64,000 bases of DNA from Anadara kagoshimensis (Eukaryota > Mollusca > Bivalvia > Arcoida > Arcidae): contig CM037867.1 of assembly GCA_021292105.1 (NCBI GenBank), positions 44,071,731 to 44,135,730 on the forward strand, in the 5' to 3' direction. The notes below the pieces were generated by a model. The model saw only the letters and a program-made list of their open reading frames with translations, was not told the DNA's origin and ran no database searches. Shown here piece after piece: positions 24,781 through 39,100 of the stretch. How positions within the stretch are numbered: the first letter of the stretch is position 1; every line of letters starts with the position of its first letter. The translations under genes were made by a program, and so were the position numbers.

Positions 24781-26400
24781 GTCATATATCATAAGATATG
24801 GCAACATAAGGAATCATTTAATGATGTCACAGTCCATATCTGTCACATATCATCAAATATTACCAAATAGAAGTCATTTAATGATATCACCGTCCATATC
24901 TGTCACATATCATCAGATATTACCAAATAGGAGTTATTTCATGATGTCACAGTCCATATCTGTCACATATCATCAAATATTACCAAATAGAAGTCATTTA
25001 ATGATATCACCGTCCATATCTGTCACATATCATCAATATTACCAAATAGGAGTCATTTAATGATGCCACAGTCCATATCTGTCACATATCATCAAATATT
25101 ACCAAATAGAAGTCATTTAATGATATCACCGTCCATATCTGTCACATATCATCAGATATTACCAAATAGGAGTTATTTCATGATGCCACAGTCCATATCC
25201 GTCACATATAATAAAATATTGCCAAAAAGGAGTCATTTCATGATGTCACAGTCTATATCTGTCACATAGTATCAGATATTGCAAAATAGGAGTAATTTAA
25301 TGATGTCGCAGTCTATATCTGTCACATATTATCAGATATTGCAAAATAGGAGTCATTTCATGATGTCCATTCCATGTCTGTCACATATTATCAGATATTA
25401 CCAAATAGGAGTCATTTAATGATATTACAGTCCATATCTGTCACATATCATCAGATATTAGCAAATACGAGTCATTTAATGATGCCACAGTCCATATCTG
25501 TCACATATCATCAAATATTACCAAATAGGAGTCATTTAATGATGCCACAGTCCATATCTGTCACATATCATCAAATATTACCAAATAGAAGTCATTTAAT
25601 GATATCACCGTCCATATCTGTCACATATCATCAGATATTACCAAATAGGAGTTATTTCATGATGCCACAGTCCATATCCGTCACATATAATAAAATATTG
25701 CCAAAAAGGAGTCATTTCATGATGTCACAGTCTATATCTGTCACATATCATCAGATATTACCAAATAGGGGTCATTTAATGATATAACAGTCCATATCTG
25801 TCACATATTATCAGATATTAGCAAACAGGAGTCATTTAATGATGCCACAGTCCATATCTGTCACATATCATCAAATATTACCAAATAGGAGTCATTTAAT
25901 GATGTCACCGTCCATATCTGTCACATATCATCAGATATTACCAAATAGGAGTCATTTTATGATGCCACAGTCCATATCCGTCACATATAATCAAATATTA
26001 CCAAATAGGGGTCATTTAATGATATCACAGTCCATATCTGTCACATATCATAAGGTATAACTAAATAGGAGTCATTTAATGATGTCACAGTCCATATCCG
26101 TCACATATCATAAGGTATAACTAAATAGTCATTTAATGATGTCACAGTCCATATATGTCACATATCATAAGGTATAACTAAATAGGAGTCATTTAATGAT
26201 GTCACAGTCCATATATGTCACATATCATAAGGTATAACTAAATAGGAGTCATTTAATGATGTCACAGTCCATATCTGTCACATATCATAAGGTATAACCA
26301 AATAGGAGTCATTTCATGATGTCCATTCCATATCTGTCACATTTCATCAGATATTACCAAAAAGGAGTCATTTAATGATGTCACAATCCATATCTGCCAC
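24780..26400 (+). repeat. 60-bp satellite array, about 26-27 units
   Basis: The unit is ATGATGTCACAGTCCATATC, then TGTCACATATCATCAAATAT, then TACCAAATAGGAGTCATTTA. The 60-bp period is a multiple of three, so frames of 70-137 codons run through it (repeated peptide QSISVTYHQILPNRSHLMM); these are not genes. A block around 25060-25269 recurs 480 bp (eight units) downstream, showing local amplification. Toward 26040-26300 units carry a CATAAGGTATAACTAAATAG variant. Confidence 0.96.
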
Positions 26401-27244
26401 ATATAATAATAAGAAGTCGTTTTATGTCACATATAATAAGATATCAGCACAAAGAAGTCGTATCATGATGGCACAATCTATGTCTGCCACATTTGTGAAG
26501 ATATTACCATATATAGTCATTTCATGATGTTTCAGTCTATATCTGTCACATATCATACGATATCAACCCATAAGCAGTCGTTTCGTGATGGTACAACCTA
26601 TATCTGCCACAAATTAAAAAGCCTTAGCAAATTCGGTGAGCAACCTCAATGTCAAAATCTCGATCTACCACATGTAATGAGGTATTGCCACATCTGGTTC
26701 TGTAAGTAGGTCTTTTGAGTATCCCATTAATGCTTATTTAGCGGATCATGATACACGTGACAACGGCAAGTGCACTTCGTGTGACGGGATGTAGGTGGGT
26801 ATGGTGAACGGAATTCGTCATATATGAGAAGTCGTGATAGCCGTGGATATCTGGCCATATTTGTAAACAGACGTAAAAAAATGTCATGGTAGTCGTGGTG
26901 CGGATAAGAAGCATGGTAGGGCGTAGGAGGACGGGGAGAATATGACAATGTATGTCTGAACTAAACAAAGGTTGATATTAAACTGTCAAGAAGCATGTGC
27001 TTTTCTTTGCATCTCCGGGCTCCGTTTCAAGGTTTGACAAGTTCTGTAGCGTTTCATTGTGCTTTCAGTTACAGCTGATGTTTATCCATTTTGTTAAATT
27101 TATTTTCATGAAAAACTAGATGTATGGTTGTCGTTTTGTCGCATTCTATCTACGCTAATCAGAGCTAATTCCCAAGATCAGTCAAACCAGACTTCAACGC
27201 AATATTACAAGTATAAAAACAGCGCCCATACCGCAATTATAGAT

Positions 27245-28110
27245 GTATTCGATAGGGGTAGGGCTATTGCTCTGATCATGCAAGTACATTCGCAACGTCA
27301 TGTAGCCCAAAAATGTCTCGTTTAGTTGGACGTTTCAGAGCCAAGTGGAGATTGGGTGACCATTCCAGAAGCGAAAGTCCGCGCGTTACGTCAAGATAGT
27401 CATACCTCTCTCGCACCTCCGTAACCGATTTCAGGCGGCGACAGAGACGACATGCCAGCAATAATATTAATGGTCTGACAGTGTGTCCAAGAATGGTTAG
27501 GAATCGGTTGCGGGGTTTCATTTAAGGCCATAACGTCCATATGTTGGCCTGCGACTTACGCAGTGGCAACACCAATGTTGAATGCAGTGGCTGCTTTCAC
27601 ATGCGCCTAATCGGTTTCGTTTGGCCTATTGGAACGTGTGTTGTATTTCTTCGTGTTTTTATTGTTAGAATGACAACAACATATCTATCGACGACATTTT
27701 GAGCGATATTTTGACGCTTGCGAAACGGAAAGCGAGAGATTCTGGAGAGGTTTTGTTATGGTGACCACACGTCCTTATTATCCATCAACGTAATCTAACA
27801 TTACATCAGGGCAATGCGAGTCCCCATGTTGCTAGGGGTTTTCGTGAATTTCTGATTCAAAACAACGTCCCAGTTCTTGATTGGCAACCATGTAGTCCAG
27901 ATTTGTCCACAATCGAGCATTTGTAGGATGAGCTGGTCAGGAGGGTTAGGAAGCGTGTCAACGTACTATATAACGTCGCTCAACTCGCAAGTCCTTATTG
28001 AGGAGTGGGGCAATATCCATCTAAGGTCAATAAACACCTTGGTGGGGTCAGCGTTAAGGAGAAAGGGAGCAGCGACTGAAGCCAGGTGTTGGCACATACG
28101 CTACTGGTTT
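27245..28110 (+). pseudogene. Tc1-like (DD34E) transposase pseudogene
   Basis: The N-terminal helix-turn-helix region reads RGRAIALIMQVHSQRHVAQ from 27251, matching the RGRAIGML-AG-SQ--VAR type start of Tc1 transposases. Later pieces, in shifting frames, include GDHSRSESPRVTSR (27352-27396, GRPRVT-type linker), VRNRLRG near 27500, RPYVG near 27535, QGNASPHVAR (27807-27836; family QDNARPHVAR) and SPDLSTIEHL, a stop, then DEL (from 27897). The second catalytic Asp is Gly here (codon 27810), while the Glu (27915-27917) keeps exact DD34E spacing. Several frameshifts and stops make it inactive. Family function is cut-and-paste transposition at TA. TIRs for this copy were not identified. Confidence 0.85.
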
Positions 28111-28689
28111 TAATTAGGAAACGGCATAGGGTACTCTTGTTTTAACGCTATTCACGCAAATGCCGTCTGTGATCGGACAATAAAATAAAATCATTGAGAA
28201 ACCCAAACAATGAACTAATCATCAACGAACCATGTAAAATAATAACAATCAAGAGTTAAAAAAAAAAATTGCTTTTTCCTCTTGTATAATAATTCTTGTG
28301 AAGAAATTCTGTACATTAATTCATTTATTTAAGTAAAAATACGTCAAACCCATTAAAATTAAACATGAACTCCTGTGTTAATAAAAAAAGAAAGAAAAAA
28401 CCTTATTACCATAAGCACAGAGACAAAATAAAGTAATTAATTATAATATAAAACAGATTTTCTGAGTAAATAGCCACTTTTTTAACAATTTCAACTATGT
28501 TGTTTTCTTTATATTTATAGTGTGACACCACTGATCGTTTTGTTTACAGCTAAGTGTATTGTTGTGTATGTTGTCCATGGTATACCCTTATCTTGTTATA
28601 GCACAGATGTACCAATTTTGATAATAAACAATGTATGTGGTAATCTAATAAATTATAAATGAATAAACAAACAAACAGTTGGGTTTTCA

Positions 28690-28870
28690 ATCTTAAATAA
28701 ATAAATAAATAATAAATAAATAAATAAATAATATAATATTTTTAATTTATTTTAATAAGTATTCATTGATTACAATAAATTTGCGTGAAAGTAGTTCTCA
28801 AAGGTAAATTTATTGTAATCAATGCATACTTATTAAAATAAATTAAAATAAAAATGATATGAAAGGAAAT

Positions 28871-28905
<35 letters not shown>

Positions 28906-29330
28906 TTCATCATTTATAAATAAATAATATAAATAAATAAATAAATACAGAAAATAAAATAAAATAAAAAATAAAAAATAAAAAAAAAAAAATAGTAGCA
29001 GAAGTTCTTTGAGAATTATTTTAACACAAATTTATTTTAATCAATGAATATATATTAAAATAAAATAAAAAAAGTATTTATAAGTATTTATTTTATTTTA
29101 TTTTATTCATTTAAAAGTAAATTAATAAATAAATAAAATAGAGTAAATAAATAAAAAATAATAAATAAAATAGAGTAAAATAAAATAAAATAAATAATTA
29201 TATATACAAATAGTAGCAGAAGTTCTGTAAGTATTATTTTAATGTAAATTTATTGTTATCAACGAATTCTTAATAAAATAAAATAAAATGTACTTAATGA
29301 TTTATTTTTTATTTATTAGATACCTTTTAA
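28690..29330. repeat. AT microsatellite cluster, left palindrome arm
   Basis: Runs of (TAAA)n, (TTTA)n and (AAAAT)n with an interspersed AATTTATTGTAATCAATG-type motif that recurs about three times at roughly 250-bp intervals. Mirrored in 29930-30590. Confidence 0.8.
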
Positions 29331-29515
29331 AAAGTCCGGTTATAGTATATTTGTGTCAATAGCTTTCATTGGCTGAAGTCGTCAACCCGTTTTTTTCATC
29401 CAATCAAATTACTTCATCACTTAATCCTGGATTTTCTCTACTTCATTGGAATTACAGTGTATAACTCCACTTAAGTAGTTAATTCCACTTAACTGTAGTT
29501 AAACATCTAATTAAC

Positions 29516-29732
29516 TATGGAATGCCTGAGTCACATTATTAACTTAATCTAGGATTAAGTTACTTAATCTAGGATTAACGCTACTTAATCTAGGATTAAG
29601 TGACTTAATCTATTATTAACGCTACTTAATCTAGGATGAAGCACATTAATGTGACTTTAAATTAACTTAACTCTAGTTAACTCAGCTTAAGTTGAATTAA
29701 GTGAGAGAAAATGCATTTTCTCTGCTTCATGT
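29516..29732 (+). repeat. palindrome spacer: TATGGAATGCCTG module
   Basis: Unpaired centre of the giant palindrome. It starts TATGGAATGCCTGAGTCACA, continues with repeats of ACTTAATCTAGGATTAAG, and ends at a perfect 20-bp palindrome, AGAGAAAATGCATTTTCTCT (29704-29723). The same module lies inverted at 32480-32751, and in part at 21286. Confidence 0.85.
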
Positions 29733-30525
29733 TAATTAGATGTTTAACTACAGTTAAGTGGAATTAACTACTTAAGTGAAGTTATACACTGTAATTCCAA
29801 TGAAGTAGAGAAAATCCAGGATTAAGTGATGAAGTAATTTGATTGGATAAAAAAACGGGTTGACGAATTCAGCCAATGAAAGTCATTAACACAAATATAC
29901 TATAACCGGACTTTTTAAAAGGTATCTAATTAATAAGAAATAAATCATTAAGTACATTTTATTTTATTTTATATATTAAGAATTCGTTGATTACAACGAA
30001 TTTACATTAAAATAATACTTAAAGAACTTCTGCTACTATTTATATATATATACATTTGTAATTAATTATTTTATTTTACTCTATTCTATTTTTTGAATTT
30101 ATTTACTTTTAAATGAATAAATTAAAATAAAATAAATTAAATTAAATACTTATAAATACTTTTTTATTTTATTTTAATAAGTTTTCATTGATTAAAATAA
30201 ATTTGTGTTAAATAATTCTCAAAGAACTTCTGCTACTATTTATTTTTTATTATTATTTTACTTTATTTTCTGTATTTATTTATTTATAAATGGTGAATAA
30301 AATTAATAAATAAATAAATTCCATTCATTTGATTTTAATTGATTTGATTTGATTTTAATTGATTTGATTTGATTTGATTCGATTTGATTTTAATAAGTAT
30401 TCATTGATAACAATAAATTCATCTTTGAGAACTATTTTCATGCAAATTTATTGTAATCAACAAATAATTATTAAAATAAAATAAAATAAAATAAAATAAA
30501 ATAAAGATAAAATAAAATAAAATTT

Positions 30526-30560
<35 letters not shown>

Positions 30561-32479
30561 TATAAGATTGAAAACCCCAACTGTTTGTTAGTTTATTAAT
30601 TTATAATTTATTAGATTACCACATACATTGTTTATTATCAAAATTGGTACATCTGTGCTATATGAACAATATAAGGTTATATCATGGACAACATATGCAA
30701 CAATACACTTAGCTATAAACAAATCGATCAGTGGTGTCACACTATAAATATACAGAAAAAACATTATATTTGAAAACTTGAAAAAGTCGCTATTTACTCA
30801 TAAAATCTGTTTTATATTTTAATTAATTACTTTATTTTGTCTCTGTACTTATGGTAATAAATGTTTTTTCTTCTCAAAACATCGTCGATAGATATGTTGT
30901 CGTCATTCTGACAATAAAAGCATGAAGAGAATACAACACACGTTCCAATAGGCCAAACGAAACCGACTAGGCGCATGTGAAAGCAGCCACTGCATTCAAC
31001 ATTAGCGTTGCCACTGCGTAAGTCGCGGGCAAACATATGGACGTTATGGCCTTAAATGAAACCCCGCAAACGATTCCTAACCATTCTTCGACACACTGTC
31101 AGACCATTAATATTATTGTTGACAAGTTGGCATGTCGTCTCTGTCGCCGCCGGTGTGCGAGAGAGGTATGGCTATCTTGAGGTAACACGCGGGCTTTTGC
31201 TTCTGGAATGGTCACCCAATCTCCACTTGGCTCTGAAACGTCCAACTAAACAAGAAATTCTTGGGCTACATGACGTTGCAAAATAATGTTTTTGCATTAT
31301 CAGAGCAATAGCCCTACCCCTATCGAATACATCTATAATTGCGGTATGCGCGCTGGTTTTTTTTATACTTGTAATATTGCGTTGAAATCTGGTTTGACTG
31401 ATCTTGGGAATTAGCTCTGATTAGCGTAGATAGAATGCGACAAAACGACAACCATACATCTAGCTTTTCATGAAAATTTAATTTAACAAATTGGATTAAC
31501 ATCAGCTGTAACTGAAAGCACAATGAAATGCTACAGAACTTGGCAAACCTTGAAACGGAGCCCAGAGATGCAAAGAAAAGCAAATGCTTTTTGACCATTT
31601 AATATCAACATTTGTTTAGTTCAGGCATACATTGTCACGTTCACCCCATCCTCCTACGCCCTACCATGCTTCTTATCCCCACCACGACTGCCACGACATA
31701 TTTTACTACTGTTTAAAAATATGGCCAGATATCCACGGCTATCACGACATCTCACATATGATGAATTCCATTTACCATACCCACCTCCATCCCGTCACAT
31801 GAAGTGCACTTGCAGTTGTCACGTGTATCATGATCCGCTAAATAAGCATTAATGGGATACTTTGTAACTCAATGAACCTACTTATAGACCAGATGTGGCA
31901 ATACCTCATTACATGTGGTAGATCTAGATTTTGACATTGAGGTTGCTCACCGAATTTGCTAAGGCTTTTTGATTTGTGGCAGATATAGATTGTGCCATCA
32001 CGAAACGACTGCTTATGGGTTGATATCGTATGATATGTGACAGATATAGACTGAAACATCATGAAATGACTATATATGGCGATATCTTAAGAAATGTGGC
32101 AGATATAGATTGTGACATCATGATACGACTTCTTTGTGTTGATATCTTATTATATGTGACAAATATAGACATAAAACAACTTCTTATTATTATATATGGA
32201 CTGTGACATCATTAAATGACTCCTATTTAGTAATATCTTATGATATGTGACAGATATGGACTGTGACATCATTAAATGACTCCTATTTAGTAATATCTTA
32301 TGATATGTGACAGATATGGACTGTGACACCATTAAATGACTCCTATTTGGTAATATCTTATATGTGACAGATATGGACTGTGACATCATTAAATGACTCC
32401 TATTTGGTAATATCTTATATGTGACAGATATGGACTGTGACATCATTAAATGTCTCCTATTTGGTAATATCTTATGATA
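29733..32479 (-). repeat. right arm of the giant palindrome
   Basis: Inverse of the left arm, shortened by loss of most of the transposase 3' half. It includes an AT microsatellite cluster (29930-30590) and ends with only about five inverted 60-bp satellite units (about 32190-32479), against 26-27 on the left side. Confidence 0.92.
30890..31320 (-). pseudogene. truncated Tc1-like transposase, inverted partner copy
   Basis: Minus-strand equivalent of 27245-27690: it retains the helix-turn-helix and linker region (RGRAIAL near 31310, frames through about 30890). The portion holding the second Asp and the Glu is absent: the sequence jumps at about 30870-30890 to DNA matching 28390 of the left arm. 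The plus-strand 31056-31286 and minus-strand 30827-31036 and 31320-31598 frames are shadows or fragments of this copy. Confidence 0.8.
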
Positions 32480-32751
32480 TGCATTTTCTCTCACTTAATT
32501 CAACTTAAGCTGAGTTAACTAGAGTTAAAGTCACATTAATGTGCTTCATCCTAGATTAAGTAGCGTTAATCATAGATGAAGTCACTTTATCCTAGATTAA
32601 GTAGCGTTAATCATAGATGAAGTCACTTAATCATAGATTAAGTAGCGTTAATCATAGATGAAGTCACTTAATCCTAGATTAAGTAGCGTTAATCATAGAT
32701 GAAGTCACTTAATCCTAGATTAAGTTAATAATGTGACCCAGGCATTCCATA
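32480..32751 (-). repeat. inverted TATGGAATGCCTG module with 41-bp tandem units
   Basis: Contains about four tandem 41-bp units (AGTAGCG landmarks at 32601, 32642 and 32683). It ends CAGGCATTCCATA, the inverse of the start of the 29516 module. Together the two modules bracket the right palindrome arm as inverted terminal repeats, with TA at each outer edge. Confidence 0.85.
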
Positions 32752-33189
32752 CCCATAAAATTCCCCAAATCTCAGTAAAATATGTATTGCTGAATGATCG
32801 AGTTTTGTACGAAAATTTATATATATGCTCTAATTTCTCTTCTTAATTCTGAACTCGTTTTCCAACCATTTACGACAGTGATCAACGACTAGCTCTTTTG
32901 AAATGAAAATAATTTTAAAACTATGTGGAGAACTATTCAAGCGTATCATCACCAATGAATGCAGTTGACATTAATGAGTAGTGGTAGTGGGGGATGGGCA
33001 TCCATTTAACATCCCTGTCAAACAAACAAATATTGCACTTTAATGTGTTTTATATGCATATTGCATTATTTATGATACCATTAGGGTAAATTTATTACAT
33101 TTCTTTAACAACACAAACGCAACAAGATCGTTAAAAGATATACTTCCCACATAACCAATTATTGTTGCATATAAGTAAGATTGTGTCAA
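32752..33189. other. unique-looking AT-rich spacer
   Basis: No gene or repeat recognised between the palindrome and the 54-bp satellite. Confidence 0.6.
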
Positions 33190-36100
33190 CGTTTAATAGT
33201 GACCAGGGCAATGCATGTGTCATTAAATATTAGTGTGATCTACTACAATGACATGACTAGGGCAATGCATGTGTCATTAAATATTAGTGTGTACTACTAC
33301 AATGACATGACCAGGGCAATGCATGTGTCATTAAATATTAGTGTGTGCTACTACAATGACATGACCAGGGCAATGCATGTGTCATTAAATATTAGTGTGT
33401 ACTACTACAATGACATGACCAGGGTAATGCATGTGTCATTAAATATTAGTGTTAACTACTACAATGACATGACCAGGGTAATGCATGTGTCACTAAATAT
33501 TAGTGTGATCTACTACAATGACATGACCAGGGCAATGCATGTGTCATTAAATATTAGTGTGTACTACTACAATGACATGACCAGGGAAATGCATGTGTCA
33601 TTAAATATTAGTGTGAACTACTACAATGACATGACCAGGGCAATGCATGTGTCATTAAATATTAGTGTGTACTACTACAATGACATGACCAGGGCAATGC
33701 ATGTGTCATTAAATATTAGTGTGTACTACTACAATGACCAGGGCAATGCATGTGTAATTAAATATTAGTGTGTACTACTACAATGACATGACCAGGGCAA
33801 TGCATGTGTCATTAACTATTAGTGTGATCTACTACAATGACCAGGGTAATGCATGTGTCATTAAATATTAGTGTGTACTACTACAATGACCAGGGCAATG
33901 CATGTGTCATTAAATATTAGTGTGAACTACTACAATGACCAGGGCAATGCATGTGTCATTAAATATTAGTGTGAACTACTACAATGACCAGTGTAATGCA
34001 TGTGTCATTAACTATTAGTGTGTACTACTACAATGACATGACCAGGGTAATGCATGTGTCATTAAATATTAGTGTGTACTACTACAATGACATGACCAGG
34101 GTAATGCATGTGTCATTAAATAATAGTGTTAACTACAACAATGACATGACCAGGGCAATGCATGTGTCATTAAATATTAGTGTGTACTACTACAATGACC
34201 AGGGTAATGCATGTGTCATTAAATATTAGTGTTAACTACTACAATGACATGACCAGGGTAATGCATGTGTCATTAAATATTAGTGTGATCTACTACAATG
34301 ACATGACCAGGTCAATGCATGTGTCATTAAATATTAGTGTGTACTACTACAATGACATGACCAGGGTAATGCATGTGTCATTAAATATTAGTGTGTACTA
34401 CTACAATGACATGACCAGGGTAATGCATGTGTCATTAAATATTAGTGTGTACTACTACAATGACATGACCAGGGTAATGCATGTGTCATTAAATATTAGT
34501 GTGTACTACTACAATGACATGACCAGGGTAATGCATGTGTCATTAAATATTAGTGTGATCTACTACAATGACATGACCAGGGCAATGCATGTGTCATTAA
34601 ATATTAGTGTGATCTACTACAATGACATGACCAGGGCAATGCATGTGTCATTAAATATTAGTGTGTACTACTACAATGACATGACCAGGGTAATGCATGT
34701 GTCATTAAATATTAGTGTGACTACTACAATGACATGACCAGGGCAATGCATGTGTCATTAAATATTAGTGTGACTACTACAATGACATGACCAGGGCAAT
34801 GCATGTGTCATTAAATATTAGTGTGAACTACTACAATGACCAGGGCAATGCATGTGTCATTAAATATTAGTGTATACTACTACAATGACATGACCAGGGC
34901 AATGCATGTGTCATTAAATATTAGTGTGTACTACTACAATGACCAGGGCAATGCATGTGTCATTAAATATTAGTGTTACTACTACAATGACATGACCAGG
35001 GTAATGCATGTGTCATTAAATATTAGTGTTAACTACTACAATGACATGACCAGGGTAATGCATGTGTCATTAAATATTAGTGTGTACTACTACAATGACA
35101 TGACCAGGGCAATGCATGTGTCATTAAATATTAGTGTGTACTACTACAATGACATGACCAGGGCAATGCATGTGTCATTAAATATTAGTGTGAACTACTA
35201 CAATGACCAGGGCAATGCATGTGTCATTAAATATTAGTGTTAACTACTACAATGACATGACTAGGGCAATTCATGTGTCATTAAATATTAGTGTGTACTA
35301 CTACAATAACATGACCAGGGCAATGCATGTGTCATTAAATATTAGTGTGTACTACTACAATGACATGACCAGGGCAATGCATGTGTCATTAAATATTAGT
35401 GTGAACTACTACAATGACCAGGGCAATGCATGTGTCATTAAATATTAGTGTGACTACTACAATGACATGACCAGGGTAATGCATGTGTCATTAAATATTA
35501 GTGTTACTACTACAATGACATGACCAGGGTAATGCATGTGTCATTAAATATTAGTGTGTACTACTACAATGACATGACTAGGGCAATGCATGTGTCATTA
35601 AATATTAGTGTGTACTACTACAATGACATGACCAGGGCAATGCATGTGTCATTAAATATTAGTGTGAACTACTACATGACCAGGGCAATGCATGTGTCAT
35701 TAAATATTAGTGTTAACTACTACAATGACATGACCAGGGCAATGCATGTGTCATTAAATATTAGTGTGTACTACTACAATACATGACCAGGGCAATGCAT
35801 GTGTCATTAAATATTAGTGTGTACTACTACAATGACATGACCAGGGCAATGCATGTGTCATTAAATATTAGTGTGAACTACTACAATGACCAGGGCAATG
35901 CATGTGTCATTAAATATTAGTGTGAACTACTACAATGACCAGGGCAATGCATGTGCAATTAAATATTAGTGTATACTACTACAATGACATGACCAGGGCA
36001 ATGCATGTGTCATTAAATATTAGTGTGAACTACTACAATGACATGACCAGGACAATGCATGTGTCATTAAATATTATGTGTACTACTACAATGACATGAC

Positions 36101-39100
36101 CAGGCAATGCATGTGTCATTAAATATTAGTGTGTACTACTACAATGACATGACCAGGGCAATTCATGTGTCATTAAATATTAGTGTGTACTACTACAATG
36201 ACCAGGGCAATGCATGTGTCATTAAATATTAGTGTGAACTACTACAATGACCAGGGCAATGCATGTGTCATTAAATATTAGTGTGATCTACTACAATGAC
36301 CAGGGCAATGCATGTGTCATTAAATATTAGTGTGAACTACTACAATGACATGACCAGGGCAATGCATGTGTCATTAAATATTAGTGTGTTCTACTACAAT
36401 GACATTACCAGGGCAATGCATGTGTCATTAAATATTAGTGTGAACTACTACAATGACCAGGGTAATGCATGTGTCATTAAATATTAGTGTGTACTACTAC
36501 AATGACATGACCAGGGCAATGCATGTGTCATTAAATATTAGTGTGTACTACTACAATGACATGACCAGGGTAATGCATGTGTCATTAAATTAGTGTGTGT
36601 ACTAGTACAATGACATGACTAGGGTAATGCATGTGTCATTAAATATTAGTGTGTACTACTACAATGACATGACCAGGGTAATGCATGTGTCATTAAATAT
36701 TAGTGTGATCTACTACAATGACATGACCAGGGCAATGCATCTGTCATTAAATATTAGTGTGATCCACTACAATGACATGACCAGGGCAATGCATGTGTCA
36801 TTAAATATTAGTGTTACTACTACAATGACATGACCAGGGTAATGCATGTGTCATTAAATATTGTGTACTACTACAATGACATGACCAGGGCAATGCATGT
36901 GTCATTAAATATTAGTGTGAACTACTACAATGACCAGGGTAATGCATGTGTCATTAAATATTAGTGTTAAATACTACAATGACATGACCAGGGTAATGCA
37001 TGTGTCATTAAATATTAGTGTACTACTACAACGACATGACCAGGGTAATGCATGTGTCATTAAATATTAGTGTGTACTACTACAATGACATGACCAAGCA
37101 ATGCATGTGTCATTAAATATTAGTGTGTACTACTACAATGACATGACCAAGGCAATGTATGTGTCATTAAATATTAGTGTGTACTACTACAATGACATGA
37201 CCAGGGCAATTCATGTGTCATTAAATATTAGTGTGTACTACTACAATGACCAGGGCAATGCATGTGTCATTAAATATTAGTGTGAACTACTACAATGACC
37301 AGGGCAATGCATGTGTCATTAAATATTAGTGTGTACTACTACAATGACATGACCAGGGTAATGCATGTGTCATTAAATATTAGTGTGATCTACTACAATG
37401 ACATGACCAGGGCAATCTATGTGTCATTAAATATTAGTGTGATCCACTACAATGACATGACCAGGGCAATGCATGTGTCATTAAATATTAGTGTGTACTA
37501 CTACAATGACATGACCAGGGTAATGAATGTGTCATTAAATATTAGTGTGAACTACTACAATGACATGACCAGGGCAATGCATGTTTCATTAAATATTAGT
37601 GTGTACTACTACAATGACATGACCAGGGCAATGCATGTGTCATTAAATATTAGTGTGTCCTACTACAATGACCAGGGTAATGCATGTGTCATTAAATATT
37701 AGTGTTAAATACTACAATGACATGACCAGGTAATGCATGTGTCATTAAATATTAGTGTACTACTACAATGACATGACCAGGGTAATGCATGTGTCATTAA
37801 ATATTAGTGTGTACTACTACAATGACATGACCAGAGCAATGCATGTGTCATTAAATATTAGTGTGAACTACTACAATGACATGACCAGGGCAATGCATGT
37901 GTCATTAAATATTATTGTGTACTACTACAATGACATGACCAGGGCAATGCATGTGTCATTAAATATTAGTGTGTACTACTACAATGACATGACCAAGGCA
38001 ATGCATGTGTCATTAAATATTAGTGTGTACTACTACAATGACATGACCAGGGCAATTCATGTGTCATTAAATATTAGTGTGTACTACTACAATGACATGA
38101 CCAAGGCAATGCATGTGTCATTAAATATTAGTGTGTACTACTACAATGACATGACCAGGGCAATTCATGTGTCATTAAATATTAGTGTGTACTACTACAA
38201 TGACCAGGGCAATGCATGTGTCATTAAATATTAGTGTGAACTACTACAATGACCAGGGCAATGCATGTGTCATTAAATATTATTGTGTACTACTACAATG
38301 ACATGACCAGGGCAATGCATGTGTCATTAAATATTAGTGTGTACTACTACAATGACATGACCAGGGCAATGCATGTGTCATTAAATATTAGTGTGTTCTA
38401 CTACAATGACATGACCAGGGCAATGCATGTGTCATTAAATATTAGTGTGAACTACTACAATGACCAGGGTAATGCATGTGTCATTAAATATTAGTGTGTA
38501 CTACTACAATGACATGACCAGGGTAATGCATGTGTCATTAAATATTAGTGTGTACTACTACAATGACATGACCAGGGTAATGCATGTGTCATTAAATATT
38601 AGTGTGTACTAGTACAATGACATGACCAGGGTAATGCATGTGTCATTAAATATTAGTGTGTACTACTACAATGACATGACCAGGGCAATGCATGTGTCAT
38701 TAAATATTAGTGTGATCCTACAATGACATGACCAGGGCAATGCATGTGTCATTAAATATTAGTGTGTACTACTACAATGACATGACCAGGGTAATGCATG
38801 TGTCATTAAATATTAGTGTGTACTACTACAATGACATGACCAGGGCAATGCATGTGTCATTAAATATTAGTGTGAACTACTACAATGACATGACCAGGGC
38901 AATGCATGTGTCATTAAATATTAGTGTGTACTACTACAATGACATGACCAGGGCAATGCATGTGTCATTAAATATTAGTGTGTCCTACTACAATAACCAG
39001 GGTAATGCATGTGTCATTAAATATTAGTGTTAAATACTACAATGACATGACCAGGGTAATGCATGTGTCATTAAATATTTGTGTTACTACTACAATGACA

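Larger units (their letters stand above)
26150..29515 (+). repeat. left arm of a giant imperfect palindrome
   Basis: This arm is the inverse of 29733-32479. Matching landmarks include the last satellite units, the 26500-26960 segment, 27000-27690 (inverse of about 31610-30890), 28400-28680 (inverse of about 30860-30590), the microsatellite-rich 28690-29330 and 29331-29515 (inverse of 29733-29925). Identity is visually about 95% in the unique stretches. The left arm keeps about 700 bp (27690-28390) that the right arm has lost. Frames here are fragments of a dead transposase or shadows. Confidence 0.92.

Noticed and set aside
24734-26060. Tandem frames (QSISVTYHQILPNRSHLMM) as a repetitive protein
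   Set aside because: The period of 60 bp keeps the frame open by arithmetic; the same satellite appears inverted at 32190-32479 with no flanking gene structure.
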